A stretch of DNA of 64,000 nucleotides from Dyadobacter endophyticus (GTDB lineage: Bacteria > Bacteroidota > Bacteroidia > Cytophagales > Spirosomataceae). The position numbers were made by a program, and so were the translations under genes. This document shows, piece by piece, positions 37,251-45,908 of the stretch (the stretch's first letter is position 1; each line of letters starts with the position of its first letter). Below the pieces are notes generated by a model, which was not told the origin of the DNA, searched no databases, and was given only the letters and a program-made list of their open reading frames with translations. Location: positions 124,001-188,000 of the forward strand of contig NZ_BMIA01000006.1 in assembly GCF_014641595.1 (NCBI RefSeq). Reading direction: 5' to 3'.

Positions 37251-38324
37251 ATGATCGATAAATTAGAAGCTATAAAAGAACGGTTTGAAGAGGTTTCTCA
37301 ACAAATCATACAACCCGAAGTAGTGTCCGACTCTTCACGTTATTCCAAGATCAGCAAGGAGTACAAAGACCTTGGCAAGATCGTGGACCAGTATGCGCTT
37401 TACCAGAAGTTGCAGAAAGACATCGCCGGCACCAAGGAACTTATAGCAACTGAGAAAGACGAAGATCTGCGGGAAATGGCGAAGGAAGAGCTCGATGAGC
37501 TGGTCCCTAAGCTCGCAGACCTGGAACAGGCGATCAAAGAGCTGCTTATTCCAAAAGATCCTAACGACAGCCGTAATATTATCCTCGAAGTTCGCGGCGG
37601 TACCGGTGGCGACGAGGCCGCTATTTTTGCCGGCGACCTTTTTAGAATGTATCAGCGTTTTTTCGAAAAAATGGGCTGGCGTTCATCGATTATGGACTAC
37701 ACGGAGGGTACCAACGGCGGTTATAAAGAAATTATCTGCAAAGTGGAGGGCGAGGATGTGTATGGCAAAATGAAGTTTGAATCGGGTGTGCACCGCGTAC
37801 AGCGCGTACCTGCCACGGAATCTCAGGGACGTATTCACACATCTGCTGCTTCGGTGGCTGTTCTGCCGGAAGCGGAGGAAGTGGACGTCCAGATCAATAT
37901 GAACGACGTTCGCGTCGATACTTTCCAATCGTCAGGTGCGGGTGGACAATCGGTTAACACGACTTATTCCGCGGTGCGTTTGACCCACATTCCGTCCGGG
38001 CTCGTCGTAAGCTGCCAGGACGAGCGTTCACAACTCAAAAACAAAGATCGCGCGTTAAGCGTACTACGCTCTCGCCTGTACGAGATCGAATTGAAGAAAC
38101 ACAACGATGCGATTAGTTCACAGCGGAAATCGATGGTAGGTAGCGGCGACCGTTCCGACAAAATACGGACCTACAACTACCCCCAAAGCCGCATTACCGA
38201 TCACCGGATTGGATACACGGTATACAATCTTCCGGCTGTTATGGAAGGCGATATTGCCGAATTGATCGAGAAACTGCGCATTGCTGAGAATGCAGAAAGA
38301 ATGCAGGAAGGGGAAGCGGTTTAG
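37251..38324 (+). CDS. prfA: Peptide chain release factor 1
   Basis: RF1 recognises UAA and UAG stop codons. The 357-residue protein has the stop-codon recognition tripeptide PAT in RVPATESQGRIHTS (about 185) and the catalytic GGQ at residues 231-233 (SGAGGQSVNTTYS). The PAT motif separates it from RF2, which has SPF. Length is normal. It ends four bases before a convergent thioredoxin-like gene. Confidence 0.97.
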   Translation: MIDKLEAIKERFEEVSQQIIQPEVVSDSSRYSKISKEYKDLGKIVDQYALYQKLQKDIAGTKELIATEKDEDLREMAKEELDELVPKLADLEQAIKELLIPKDPNDSRNIILEVRGGTGGDEAAIFAGDLFRMYQRFFEKMGWRSSIMDYTEGTNGGYKEIICKVEGEDVYGKMKFESGVHRVQRVPATESQGRIHTSAASVAVLPEAEEVDVQINMNDVRVDTFQSSGAGGQSVNTTYSAVRLTHIPSGLVVSCQDERSQLKNKDRALSVLRSRLYEIELKKHNDAISSQRKSMVGSGDRSDKIRTYNYPQSRITDHRIGYTVYNLPAVMEGDIAELIEKLRIAENAERMQEGEAV

Positions 38325-38327
38325 CGT

Positions 38328-38933
38328 CTATTTCGCAGGATACAAAGTCCCGTAAGTCTTCGCTTTATAACTTTCGAAATCCTGCTTTTTGTGATGATCG
38401 TCTCCGAAAAAGGTGATAATCTGATGAAACTCCTTTGCTTTCAGGTAACCTGGTAGCGGCTGGATCATGTTAAACTTATCGTCCAGGAAGACGGTCGTGG
38501 GATAACTTGGCTGGTTGTTGGTTAATGCCAATGCGATCTCGTTAATGCCTCGGCCACCCTGGGCAAGGTATTTGAATTCCTTATCCCCGAGCTTGATCGT
38601 CCCTTTTTGCTCTGCATCGAGTTTAACGGCATAGTATTTCTTATTGATATACTCCGTTACGGCTTTATCCTTGAACGTTTCGCGGTCCATCACTTTGCAC
38701 CAGCCGCACCAGTCGGTGTAGACGTCGATCAGGATTTTACGGGGCTCTTTCTGGATTTTGGCGAACGCTTCTTCGATGGTCAGCCACTGGATGCCTTCGG
38801 CTGGTCTCGCTATGGCTGGCTTATTGGCAGCGGGCTTCTCTACAACGCGCCCCTTACCGGTATCGGCTTTAAAACCGGCGAGCAATACCAGCATTGCCGG
38901 AAATATTATCAGTGATGACAGGAGTCGTTTCAT
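38328..38933 (-). CDS. Secreted thioredoxin-fold protein
   Basis: The 201-residue protein has a signal peptide (MKRLLSSLIIFPAMLVLLAGF) and a thioredoxin domain with the redox pair CGWC in DVYTDWCGWCKVMDRETF (about 70-87). The EEAFAKIQKEPRKILID lead-in resembles thioredoxin-like domains of the DUF255/thioredoxin_7 group. It is likely a periplasmic disulfide reductase or isomerase. Partner proteins are not evident. Confidence 0.88.
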   Translation of the reverse strand: MKRLLSSLIIFPAMLVLLAGFKADTGKGRVVEKPAANKPAIARPAEGIQWLTIEEAFAKIQKEPRKILIDVYTDWCGWCKVMDRETFKDKAVTEYINKKYYAVKLDAEQKGTIKLGDKEFKYLAQGGRGINEIALALTNNQPSYPTTVFLDDKFNMIQPLPGYLKAKEFHQIITFFGDDHHKKQDFESYKAKTYGTLYPAK

Positions 38934-39002
38934 GGTAATTTTTTAGATTTCTTTTCTTAAACAAATCTCAGACACAATTCATTGCCTAATAACGCAATCG
39001 AT

Positions 39003-39365
39003 ATGGAAGCCAGTAAAGTCATCCCAATTTTACGCATTTTTGACGAAACCAAAGCACGTGAGTTTTACATCGGCTGGCTTGGCTTCCAAATCGACTGGGA
39101 ACATCGGTATTCCGATGATGCTCCGCTCTACATGCAAATTTCCCGGGGCGGCGTCACACTTCACCTCTCCGAGCATCACAGCGACAGTACACCCGGCGCC
39201 AAGATTTTCATCGAATGCACCGGCGTGCGGGACTTTCATCAAGAGCTGAACGAAAAACACTACAAATACAACCGTCCCGGCCTGGAACAGGAGCCTTGGA
39301 ATGCAATATCAGTCACCGTTGTCGATCCGTTTATGAACCGGCTGGCATTCAACGAGCGGCTTTAA
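39003..39365 (+). CDS. Glyoxalase/bleomycin-resistance superfamily protein
   Basis: The 120-residue protein has a vicinal-oxygen-chelate fold: VIPILRIFDETKAREFYIGWLGF at the start (over two strands and a helix), a central GGVTLHLSEH, and a C-terminal VVDPFMNRLAF. It resembles the glyoxalase-superfamily proteins related to bleomycin-binding resistance proteins, but a resistance role is not established. The ATG at 39003 is used instead of a TTG seven codons upstream. It overlaps the convergent EamA gene by four bases. Confidence 0.85.
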   Translation: MEASKVIPILRIFDETKAREFYIGWLGFQIDWEHRYSDDAPLYMQISRGGVTLHLSEHHSDSTPGAKIFIECTGVRDFHQELNEKHYKYNRPGLEQEPWNAISVTVVDPFMNRLAFNERL

Positions 39366-40288
39366 GCATTTTTTGCTTTGGCCAAAGACACCAGAATGCC
39401 ACCAGCAATGATCAGTAGCATGCCTGTCAGCATGGAAAGGGATGGAATAGCTTCGCCCATCAAAAAGCCGATCAGTACCGAGAAAAGGATATTGGAATAC
39501 CCCACAGCAGCGACACGCCCGGCTTTATCGAAGGTAAACGACTGCGTGAGCATTTTTTGTCCTAAAAGCGCCGTAAGCCCCAGGGTCAGAAAACCCAGCC
39601 ATTGCCAGGCAGTCTCCGGCCATTTAAATGTACCTATTAGAAAATCCAAATGCTCCATTGGATAATAGGTGCCAACCAGCATCGACAAAATAGGCATTAC
39701 AATACCGCTGAGCATGAAAGAGAGAATGATCGCACGTGTGTCGTACACCACGCCTAACTGCCGGATTGAAAGGTAGGAAACGGCCGTAAGCAAAGCATTG
39801 CCCAGACCCAACGCATTGTCTCGCAGCGACGATGAAAGGTCGGGCCGGAAGACGAACAAAATACCTGTAAAACCAACAAATATGGCCATCCATTCCTTTC
39901 CATTCAGCGTTTCGCCTATGAGTAGCCAGGAAAAGAGCGCGAGAAAAATCGGGTAAGTGTACTGATATGTGGATGCACGGCCAAGCCCGAGCGTTTGAAT
40001 TGCATAAAAGAGCATGTAGAGAGAAAGTGTCCCCACTACTCCCCTGAAAATCAGCAATCCCAGCTTTCCTCCCTCCTGCCTCAGCGGACGCTTCCAAATG
40101 CTGCTGATAATAAAGACCACGCCGACGATATTCCTAAAAAAAACCAGCTGAACTATGTGGAATTCCCTCCCGAGCCATTTCGAGATCGCAGATGTGAGCG
40201 AGAAGAAAAAAGCGGCCCCCAGCATGAGGTAAATGCCTTTCAGGGAAGATGCGGTCGAAAATTTTTCAGTAGAAGAAGCCAAAAGCAA
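39362..40288 (-). CDS. DMT-superfamily (EamA) transporter
   Basis: The 308-residue protein has two EamA domains and ten predicted membrane helices, starting LKGIYLMLGAAFFFSLTSA and repeating near LGFLTLGLTALLGQKML. It likely exports a small metabolite. The start is a TTG at 40288; an ATG 21 codons later would trim part of the first helix. It is divergent from the cobalamin riboswitch. Confidence 0.88.
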   Translation of the reverse strand: MLLASSTEKFSTASSLKGIYLMLGAAFFFSLTSAISKWLGREFHIVQLVFFRNIVGVVFIISSIWKRPLRQEGGKLGLLIFRGVVGTLSLYMLFYAIQTLGLGRASTYQYTYPIFLALFSWLLIGETLNGKEWMAIFVGFTGILFVFRPDLSSSLRDNALGLGNALLTAVSYLSIRQLGVVYDTRAIILSFMLSGIVMPILSMLVGTYYPMEHLDFLIGTFKWPETAWQWLGFLTLGLTALLGQKMLTQSFTFDKAGRVAAVGYSNILFSVLIGFLMGEAIPSLSMLTGMLLIIAGGILVSLAKAKNA

Positions 40289-40346
40289 TCAGAATTTGCG
40301 CAAAGATAGCGGTTATCACACACAACGGAAAGTCGGCGAAAATACC

Positions 40347-40545
40347 TAACTTTACACCCGCTTGGTGCCATAAGCTGCTTCTAGTCAGCAATTAGGCTTA
40401 ATAGGGAATTCCGCGAGAACCGGAAGCTGTCCCCGCAACTGTAAGTCTGCCAATTTGCCTCCGATTCTTCATGCCACTGTTTTTACGACGGGAAGGCACC
40501 GGATGCGAAAGACGAGCCAGGAGACCTGCCAGAGCATTTGATCGG
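40347..40545 (+). ncRNA. Cobalamin riboswitch
   Basis: The leader contains the conserved adenosylcobalamin aptamer landmarks in order: a GGTGCC P1/P2 region near 40364, TAATAGGGAA around 40400, CCGCAACTGTAAGT near 40433-40446, GCCACTG near 40473, and the B12 box AGCCAGGAGACCTGCC at 40515-40530. A possible -7 element TAACTTTA starts at 40347. Binding of cobalamin is expected to shut down the downstream transport genes. The expression platform between 40530 and the btuB start is not clear; a SD-like GGAGG occurs at about 40555. Confidence 0.95.
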
Positions 40546-40596
40546 CCCGTTTTCGGAGGAAAAACAGTAGATCGCCGCCATTCATTGCGATTTAGC

Positions 40597-42519
40597 GTGT
40601 TTACCGACCGGAGATTTGTGAGTTACTGGATATTGTGGGCAAGTTTTGCACTGGCACTACCCTGTTATGCGCAAAAAGACTCCATCGACCTCGACCCGGT
40701 AGTAGTCAGGGGTTTTGTTCCTCAAAAATTCATGAGCGGCCTCAAAATACAGACCATAGACTCAACTTCCCTCGCCCAGCTACGGTTTCAGAATATCAGC
40801 GATGTGCTTTCCGCATTTACACCTATTGCGTTCAGGAATTACGGCCCAGGGCAACTTAGTACCGCCTCATTCAGAGGCACTTCCGCCAACCACACGGCTG
40901 TTTTATGGAACGGGCTCAATATTAACGCTCCCACCCTCGGACAGACCGATTTTTCCACGATTCCCGTTGCCGGCTTCGACCAGCTTTCGGTTCAATATGG
41001 CTCAGCGGCCAGCATTGTAGGTTCCGACGCCGTAGGTGGAAGCATTCTGCTAGAGAGCAACGTCAATAATGATGCGTTCAAGACTTCGGCAGGATCGCAG
41101 CACGACAGTTTCAATAACCATCAGTTTCAGGCAAATGCACGCTATTCTGGAAGTTTGAACGATCAATGGTCGGTTTCCGGAAAAACAGCCTTCTACAACG
41201 GACTGATGAACAACGATTATCCAAGGCGTTACCGAAGAAGCTACCTGCTTTTGCCCACGGAAACCTGGCAGAAAGGAATGGTGCAAGACCTGTTCTTTCG
41301 TGCAAAAAATGACCGGGAGTTATCAGCACATATCTGGCTCACCGACAATAACCTGACTTTGACACCCGACGACGAGCAAGGCCGTGAAATGACCCGGACA
41401 ACCGCCTACCGCACGATGGTTCGCTATCAGGTGCGGACGCTCGCGGTGCGCACAGCGTGGGTACGCGACGTCATCGATTATGCCAAAGGCGACCTCGCCC
41501 ACCCCGACCATTCGGTAACTAACAAGTTCGCGTCAAGAGTCGAAAAAGACTTTACACTAAGTCTGGGAGACAACGTAAATGCTGTTTCCATCAAAACCGG
41601 CGGGGAATGGACGCATTATCGTTCGCGTGTACCCGGCTATGCGCAATCGCCCGTGAGCGAGAACCGCACAGACTTTTTTCTACTGACGCGCTGGCAGCCG
41701 GGTTCGAGGATTACCGCGTCCGTGAATCTCAGGCAAGGGTTTGTGACAGGCTATAATCCGCCATTCACGCCTTCGGTGGGGCTGGAATATGGTTTAATTC
41801 AAAAAATACATTATAATCTCAAAATCAAAGGCTCGGCTGGCCGCAGCTACCGCGTGCCTACGCTGAATGAACGCTATTGGAAAGATCTGGGAAATCCTGG
41901 CATCCGCCCGGAAACAGGCTGGAATAAGGAGATAGGCCTCGAACAAATCTTCAAGGAAGTATTCGGCGGCTCATTGCGCACTTCCGCAAGTTTTTACCAT
42001 AACCGCATCAAAGACTGGACCTACTGGAACCCGTCGATGGGCTTCCGCGTCGAGAACCTGCAACAAGTGCTGGCCCGCGGCATTGAGCTACACCTGAGTT
42101 ACCAGCAGCAGACCGGCACGATACGGCCAGGGCTGGACGCAGGCTACGCATTCAATAAAAGCAGCCAGGAAAAGGCCTACGATAATTACTCACAGGACAT
42201 TGTCGGGAAACAACTTGCTTTTGTACCTGAGCATACGGCAAATATCAATGTGTTTTTCAAGTACAGGTCGACCCGGTATACGAGCCAGTTCCAGGCGGTT
42301 AGCAAGCGCTATTCTACTTCCGATAATATTCAGTTCCTGAATGGTTACGGGCTTTTAAACCTGATGAGCGAAACCACGTTTTCCTTCAACAAATTCAAGC
42401 TGCTCTTGCAGGCGCAGATCCGTAATGTCACCAACACGTTTTATTTGAATGTCAGAAATAATGCGATGCCGGGAAGAAGTTTTGCATTAAGTTTAACCTT
42501 TAGTTATGATTCTCAATAA
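40597..42519 (+). CDS. btuB: TonB-dependent vitamin B12 receptor, BtuB-like
   Basis: The product (about 640 residues) is an outer-membrane TonB-dependent receptor. After a signal peptide (RRFVSYWILWASFALALPCYAQ split at the cleavage) comes a possible TonB box (DLDPVVVRG), a plug domain (QNISDVLSAFTPIAFRNYGPG, SASIVGSDAVGGSILLES) and a beta barrel ending SFALSLTFSYDSQ. B12 substrate is inferred from the riboswitch directly upstream. The start is a non-ATG codon; GTG at 40597 gives an Arg-containing signal peptide, GTG at 40618 and TTG at 40585 are alternatives. The frame stays open into the riboswitch. Confidence 0.88.
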   Translation: MFTDRRFVSYWILWASFALALPCYAQKDSIDLDPVVVRGFVPQKFMSGLKIQTIDSTSLAQLRFQNISDVLSAFTPIAFRNYGPGQLSTASFRGTSANHTAVLWNGLNINAPTLGQTDFSTIPVAGFDQLSVQYGSAASIVGSDAVGGSILLESNVNNDAFKTSAGSQHDSFNNHQFQANARYSGSLNDQWSVSGKTAFYNGLMNNDYPRRYRRSYLLLPTETWQKGMVQDLFFRAKNDRELSAHIWLTDNNLTLTPDDEQGREMTRTTAYRTMVRYQVRTLAVRTAWVRDVIDYAKGDLAHPDHSVTNKFASRVEKDFTLSLGDNVNAVSIKTGGEWTHYRSRVPGYAQSPVSENRTDFFLLTRWQPGSRITASVNLRQGFVTGYNPPFTPSVGLEYGLIQKIHYNLKIKGSAGRSYRVPTLNERYWKDLGNPGIRPETGWNKEIGLEQIFKEVFGGSLRTSASFYHNRIKDWTYWNPSMGFRVENLQQVLARGIELHLSYQQQTGTIRPGLDAGYAFNKSSQEKAYDNYSQDIVGKQLAFVPEHTANINVFFKYRSTRYTSQFQAVSKRYSTSDNIQFLNGYGLLNLMSETTFSFNKFKLLLQAQIRNVTNTFYLNVRNNAMPGRSFALSLTFSYDSQ

Positions 42520-42523
42520 ATCA

Positions 42524-43609
42524 ATGAAAATGAAAAAACAGTTAGCCAGTTCATTAGCAGTAGCGTTTTCCACCGTGTTGCTATGGTCGTGTAACCAAAG
42601 CGATCCGGCTGCGAAGGGAGATTATGTGAGTGGTGTTTTTGTGTCAAATGAAGGGAATTTCACGCAGAATAACGGTGCGATATCCTATTTTCCACGTGAA
42701 AGGACCACCGCCGACCCCGATATTTTCGCTGCTGCCAACGGCACTAATTTGAAAGGCGGTGTGCAGGATTTTGTGGCGGCGAATGGGAAAGGGATTATCC
42801 TCGTCGACAACTCGGCAGCAGGCCAGGACAAGGTTGAATTCGTAGACAGCCATACTTTCAAAAGCGAAGGAACAATTGGCGCGCCCGACATTGAAAACCC
42901 GCGTGAGGTAGTACTCGTCGGCAATAAAGCATATGTGTCGTGCTTGGGAACAAATGCCGATTTGAAATACACCACAGGCTACATCGCTGTTATTGATATT
43001 ACGACCAAAAAAGTTACCAAAAAGATCAATGTGGCCGATGGCCCTGAAAATCTGGTTTACAATAATGGTAAACTTTACATCGGAACTATCCAGTGGGGCG
43101 CCGGAAACAAGCTGGCGATCATCAACACAACTTCCGACGAAGCAACGTCGCCGATTGCCACACCAGGCATCGCCAATCCGGTGGGTATCGATGCCAATGG
43201 AAAATTGTGGGTGAATGCAGGTAGTAAGGTCCTCCGCATTAACACCGAAACCAATGTTACCGAAGCAACGCTGCCCATCGCTACGGGCGGCGACAAAACG
43301 CCAGGCAATTTCACGTTCAGCGCCGATCTGAAAAGTATATTTTTCGTGCTTTCGGGGTTCAATGCAATGGGTAAAGAGTACGGCGCAACTTACAAGTTTT
43401 CTATCTCGGATACACAGATCGCGATGGCGACGCCGCTGATCTCCCGCTACTTCTCCGGCCTTGCCGTTGATCCATTGCAAGGGCTGCTGTACGCGGGTGT
43501 GAGCCCATCCTACACGCAGGCCGGCTATGCGGTACGCTACCGCACGGACGGTTCCGTAGTCGATTCCATCAAAGTAGGGGTTATTCCTACCGGATTTTTC
43601 TTTCAATAA
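42524..43609 (+). CDS. BtuG-like surface lipoprotein, beta-propeller (YncE/DUF5074 type)
   Basis: The 361-residue protein has a lipoprotein signal with the acylated cysteine at residue 23 (STVLLWSC). The rest is a series of propeller-blade repeats, such as GVFVSNEGNFTQNNGAISYF, GYIAVIDITTKKVTKKINV and AGNKLAIINTTSDE. It begins five bases after btuB under the same riboswitch. In gut Bacteroides, BtuG is a surface propeller lipoprotein that binds cobalamin tightly and docks on BtuB. The same position, lipobox and fold here support a BtuG-like role; sequence identity to known BtuG was not measured. Confidence 0.8.
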   Translation: MKMKKQLASSLAVAFSTVLLWSCNQSDPAAKGDYVSGVFVSNEGNFTQNNGAISYFPRERTTADPDIFAAANGTNLKGGVQDFVAANGKGIILVDNSAAGQDKVEFVDSHTFKSEGTIGAPDIENPREVVLVGNKAYVSCLGTNADLKYTTGYIAVIDITTKKVTKKINVADGPENLVYNNGKLYIGTIQWGAGNKLAIINTTSDEATSPIATPGIANPVGIDANGKLWVNAGSKVLRINTETNVTEATLPIATGGDKTPGNFTFSADLKSIFFVLSGFNAMGKEYGATYKFSISDTQIAMATPLISRYFSGLAVDPLQGLLYAGVSPSYTQAGYAVRYRTDGSVVDSIKVGVIPTGFFFQ

Positions 43610-43671
43610 CTGCTCAATGCCGTTGGCCGCTTATCACAGCACATCAACAAATGACTACGAGCAGTATAAAC

Positions 43672-43703
43672 AAAAAAAGTCTCCCGTGTGGGAGACTTTT
43701 TTT
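43672..43703. terminator. Strong bidirectional terminator after the B12 operon
   Basis: AAAAAAAGTCTCCC pairs perfectly with GGGAGACTTTTTTT around GTGT, giving T runs on both strands. It separates the btuB operon from the convergent TPR gene. Confidence 0.93.
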
Positions 43704-43721
43704 GTTTCGGACTATGCCAGC

Positions 43722-44462
43722 TTATTTAAAAAATCCTTGCGGATCGGGCAACTTGGCTTTTAATAATTCTACAAAATCGAGGTTTAGCTGGGTAAAATCC
43801 AATATACGGCCCTTGTGCAGATGATCCCACGATTTGTCGAGCTCATTGAGATTATAATGCAGTAATGCCAGGTTATACTGGCCGAGCGCGTAGGTGGAAT
43901 CAATGGACACTGCATGTTTCAGCAATTCAGCCGCCTCGTCCAACTCCTCTTTCCGGCTGGTAATCGCGTACAGTTTCAGCTCAACTGTCGATAAATCCAC
44001 CAGCAACGGTACATTGTCTCCTTGCAGGCTCACGCCCTTGCTCAGCATTCTTTTGGCATCCACCCAGTTTTCACGCTGGTACGATACAACCCCAAGCCCC
44101 CAGTAGGCTTCTACGTTCTTGTCGTTCAGCAGTTGGGCGAGATTGAAGCGGTAGCAGGCGGTGTCCAGAGAACCTTCCTGCAAATATTCCCAGGCACGGG
44201 TCGCGAAAAAACTGCTGGCCTCTGTGCGGCTGGAAAATGATTTGTCACATTCATTCAGGAATTTGATCTCTTCATCAATCTGCTCCGATGTCTTACTCAC
44301 CTCCCCGAAGAGCGGGATAACTCGCCTCTCCTTTAAATCAAGGGGCTTTTTGGGGGCAACGTTGGTATCTGTGCTTGGACCCGCGCTTGCCAGATGCGTG
44401 TTTTGAGCAAAGCTCAGCACAGGTATCAAAAAGGCAAGCCAAATTACAACAGACTCTTTCAT
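43722..44462 (-). CDS. Secreted tetratricopeptide-repeat protein
   Basis: The 246-residue protein has a signal peptide (MKESVVIWLAFLIPVLSFAQ) and at least three TPR-like units from about residue 95 (DTACYRFNLAQLLNDKNVEA, GVVSYQRENWVDAKRMLSKG, LGQYNLALLHYNLNELDKS). It probably acts as a periplasmic scaffold; partner unknown. It is followed upstream by a DEAD-box helicase on the same strand with a 68-base gap. Confidence 0.8.
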   Translation of the reverse strand: MKESVVIWLAFLIPVLSFAQNTHLASAGPSTDTNVAPKKPLDLKERRVIPLFGEVSKTSEQIDEEIKFLNECDKSFSSRTEASSFFATRAWEYLQEGSLDTACYRFNLAQLLNDKNVEAYWGLGVVSYQRENWVDAKRMLSKGVSLQGDNVPLLVDLSTVELKLYAITSRKEELDEAAELLKHAVSIDSTYALGQYNLALLHYNLNELDKSWDHLHKGRILDFTQLNLDFVELLKAKLPDPQGFFK

Positions 44463-44530
44463 AATTGACTTTAATAGAAGAACAGGTTTCTATTGTCCAA
44501 GTTAAACGGTTTTATTGGAATAGTATTGCA

Positions 44531-45871
44531 TTACCTTCGTTTACTTCTTCCGGTCGCTCCCCTGCGGCCTTTACCGGTATTCCCGGACGTTTTTTTCGCC
44601 GGCGGGTAGCTGTGTTTTTTCTCGTGAAAAGCGCCTTTGAATGTCGGATCTTCCTTACGCCGCTGGTTGTCGATCTCGCGAAGCATGTCCTGCCGCTCCT
44701 GGAAGGGCGTTTCAGCCTCATTCACTTCTTCGGGAAATTCCGCTCTCGGGATTTCGGTGCGGATCATCGCTTCTATTTTACGGATATGGTATTCGTCGGC
44801 GATGGTCATAAAAGTGATCGCATTGCCCACCGTATTGGCCCGCCCCGTCCGTCCGATCCTATGCACGTAATCTTCATAGATCAGCGGCACATCGAAATTG
44901 ATCACATGGCTCACTTCTGTGATATCGATCCCGCGCGCCACCACGTCGGTTGCCACCATTACCCGGATATTCCCCTCCCTGAACGCCTCCATGGCATTAA
45001 TGCGGGTATTCTGACCCTTATTTGCATGTATTACGCGAAGTTCAGCCTCGGGTACTACCCTGTTATTAAGAAGATTTTGATGCACGAGCCCGGCCACCTC
45101 GCGGCTGCGCGTAAACACCAGCACGCGTGTGAGGTTCTCCTTGTCTTCCAGTAAATAGGAAAGCAGATTGATCTTCGTACGGAAGTTGGACACCTCGTAA
45201 AGCGACTGCGTCACCATTTCAGCGGCGGTCGCCTGCGGGGTAACCTCGATACGGGTAGGAAATTCGAGGAACTCGTGGGAAAGGTTCTCAACTTTCCCCG
45301 AAAAAGTGGCAGAGAAAAGCATATTCTGCCTTTTACGCGGGATGATTTCAAGCAGCTTGCGGATCTGGGGCATAAAACCCATATCCATCATTTTGTCAGC
45401 CTCGTCGAGCACCATCGCATTCAGGTGCTTCACGACGATCTCTTCCTGGAAATACAAATCCATGAAACGCCCCGGCGTCGCAACGATAATGTCGACACCC
45501 TTGCGGAGGGCTTCAATCTGCGTTTTCGGCCCGACCCCGCCGTAGAGTACCACGGTACGAATGTCGGTATACTTGCTCAGCTGCGTGATCGCTTCGGATA
45601 TTTGCATCGCCAACTCACGCGTGGGGGCCATAATCAATGCCCGGGGATGTTGCCCCTGGGCAAATTTGATGCGCATTAATAAGGGTAACGTATAAGCGGC
45701 GGTCTTGCCCGTACCTGTCTGGGCGATGCCCAAAATGTCCTGGCCGGCCAACGCCACGGGTATCGCCTGCTCCTGAATAGGTGTCGGTTCGGTATAACCT
45801 GCTTCTTCAATCGCGTTGAGCAATTGACGGTTGAGCTTGAACTGCTCGAATGAGTTTTGCGTAGTCTGCAT
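44531..45871 (-). CDS. DEAD-box RNA helicase
   Basis: The 446-residue helicase has all core motifs: the Q motif and AQTGTGKT, PTRELA, DEAD, SAT, and HRIGRTGR. The C-terminal tail from about 385 is basic (KKTSGNTGKGRRGATGRSKRR at the end, split), as in RhlE-type helicases that remodel ribosomal or messenger RNA. It is closest in layout to RhlE, but I do not assign the symbol. Confidence 0.95.
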   Translation of the reverse strand: MQTTQNSFEQFKLNRQLLNAIEEAGYTEPTPIQEQAIPVALAGQDILGIAQTGTGKTAAYTLPLLMRIKFAQGQHPRALIMAPTRELAMQISEAITQLSKYTDIRTVVLYGGVGPKTQIEALRKGVDIIVATPGRFMDLYFQEEIVVKHLNAMVLDEADKMMDMGFMPQIRKLLEIIPRKRQNMLFSATFSGKVENLSHEFLEFPTRIEVTPQATAAEMVTQSLYEVSNFRTKINLLSYLLEDKENLTRVLVFTRSREVAGLVHQNLLNNRVVPEAELRVIHANKGQNTRINAMEAFREGNIRVMVATDVVARGIDITEVSHVINFDVPLIYEDYVHRIGRTGRANTVGNAITFMTIADEYHIRKIEAMIRTEIPRAEFPEEVNEAETPFQERQDMLREIDNQRRKEDPTFKGAFHEKKHSYPPAKKTSGNTGKGRRGATGRSKRR

Positions 45872-45908
45872 TGCGCAAAGTTACGAAAACTAAAACGGTA
45901 GCCGGTTA

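Noticed and set aside
40471..40596. Upstream ATG of the BtuB frame at 40471
   Set aside because: It lies within the conserved riboswitch aptamer and would add an arginine-rich non-signal segment before the signal peptide.
42644..43606. Long open frame on the minus strand (about 320 codons) opposite the BtuG-like gene
   Set aside because: It lies fully antisense to a gene with a clear lipobox and propeller repeats, and its translation shows no recognisable domain or plausible start signal.
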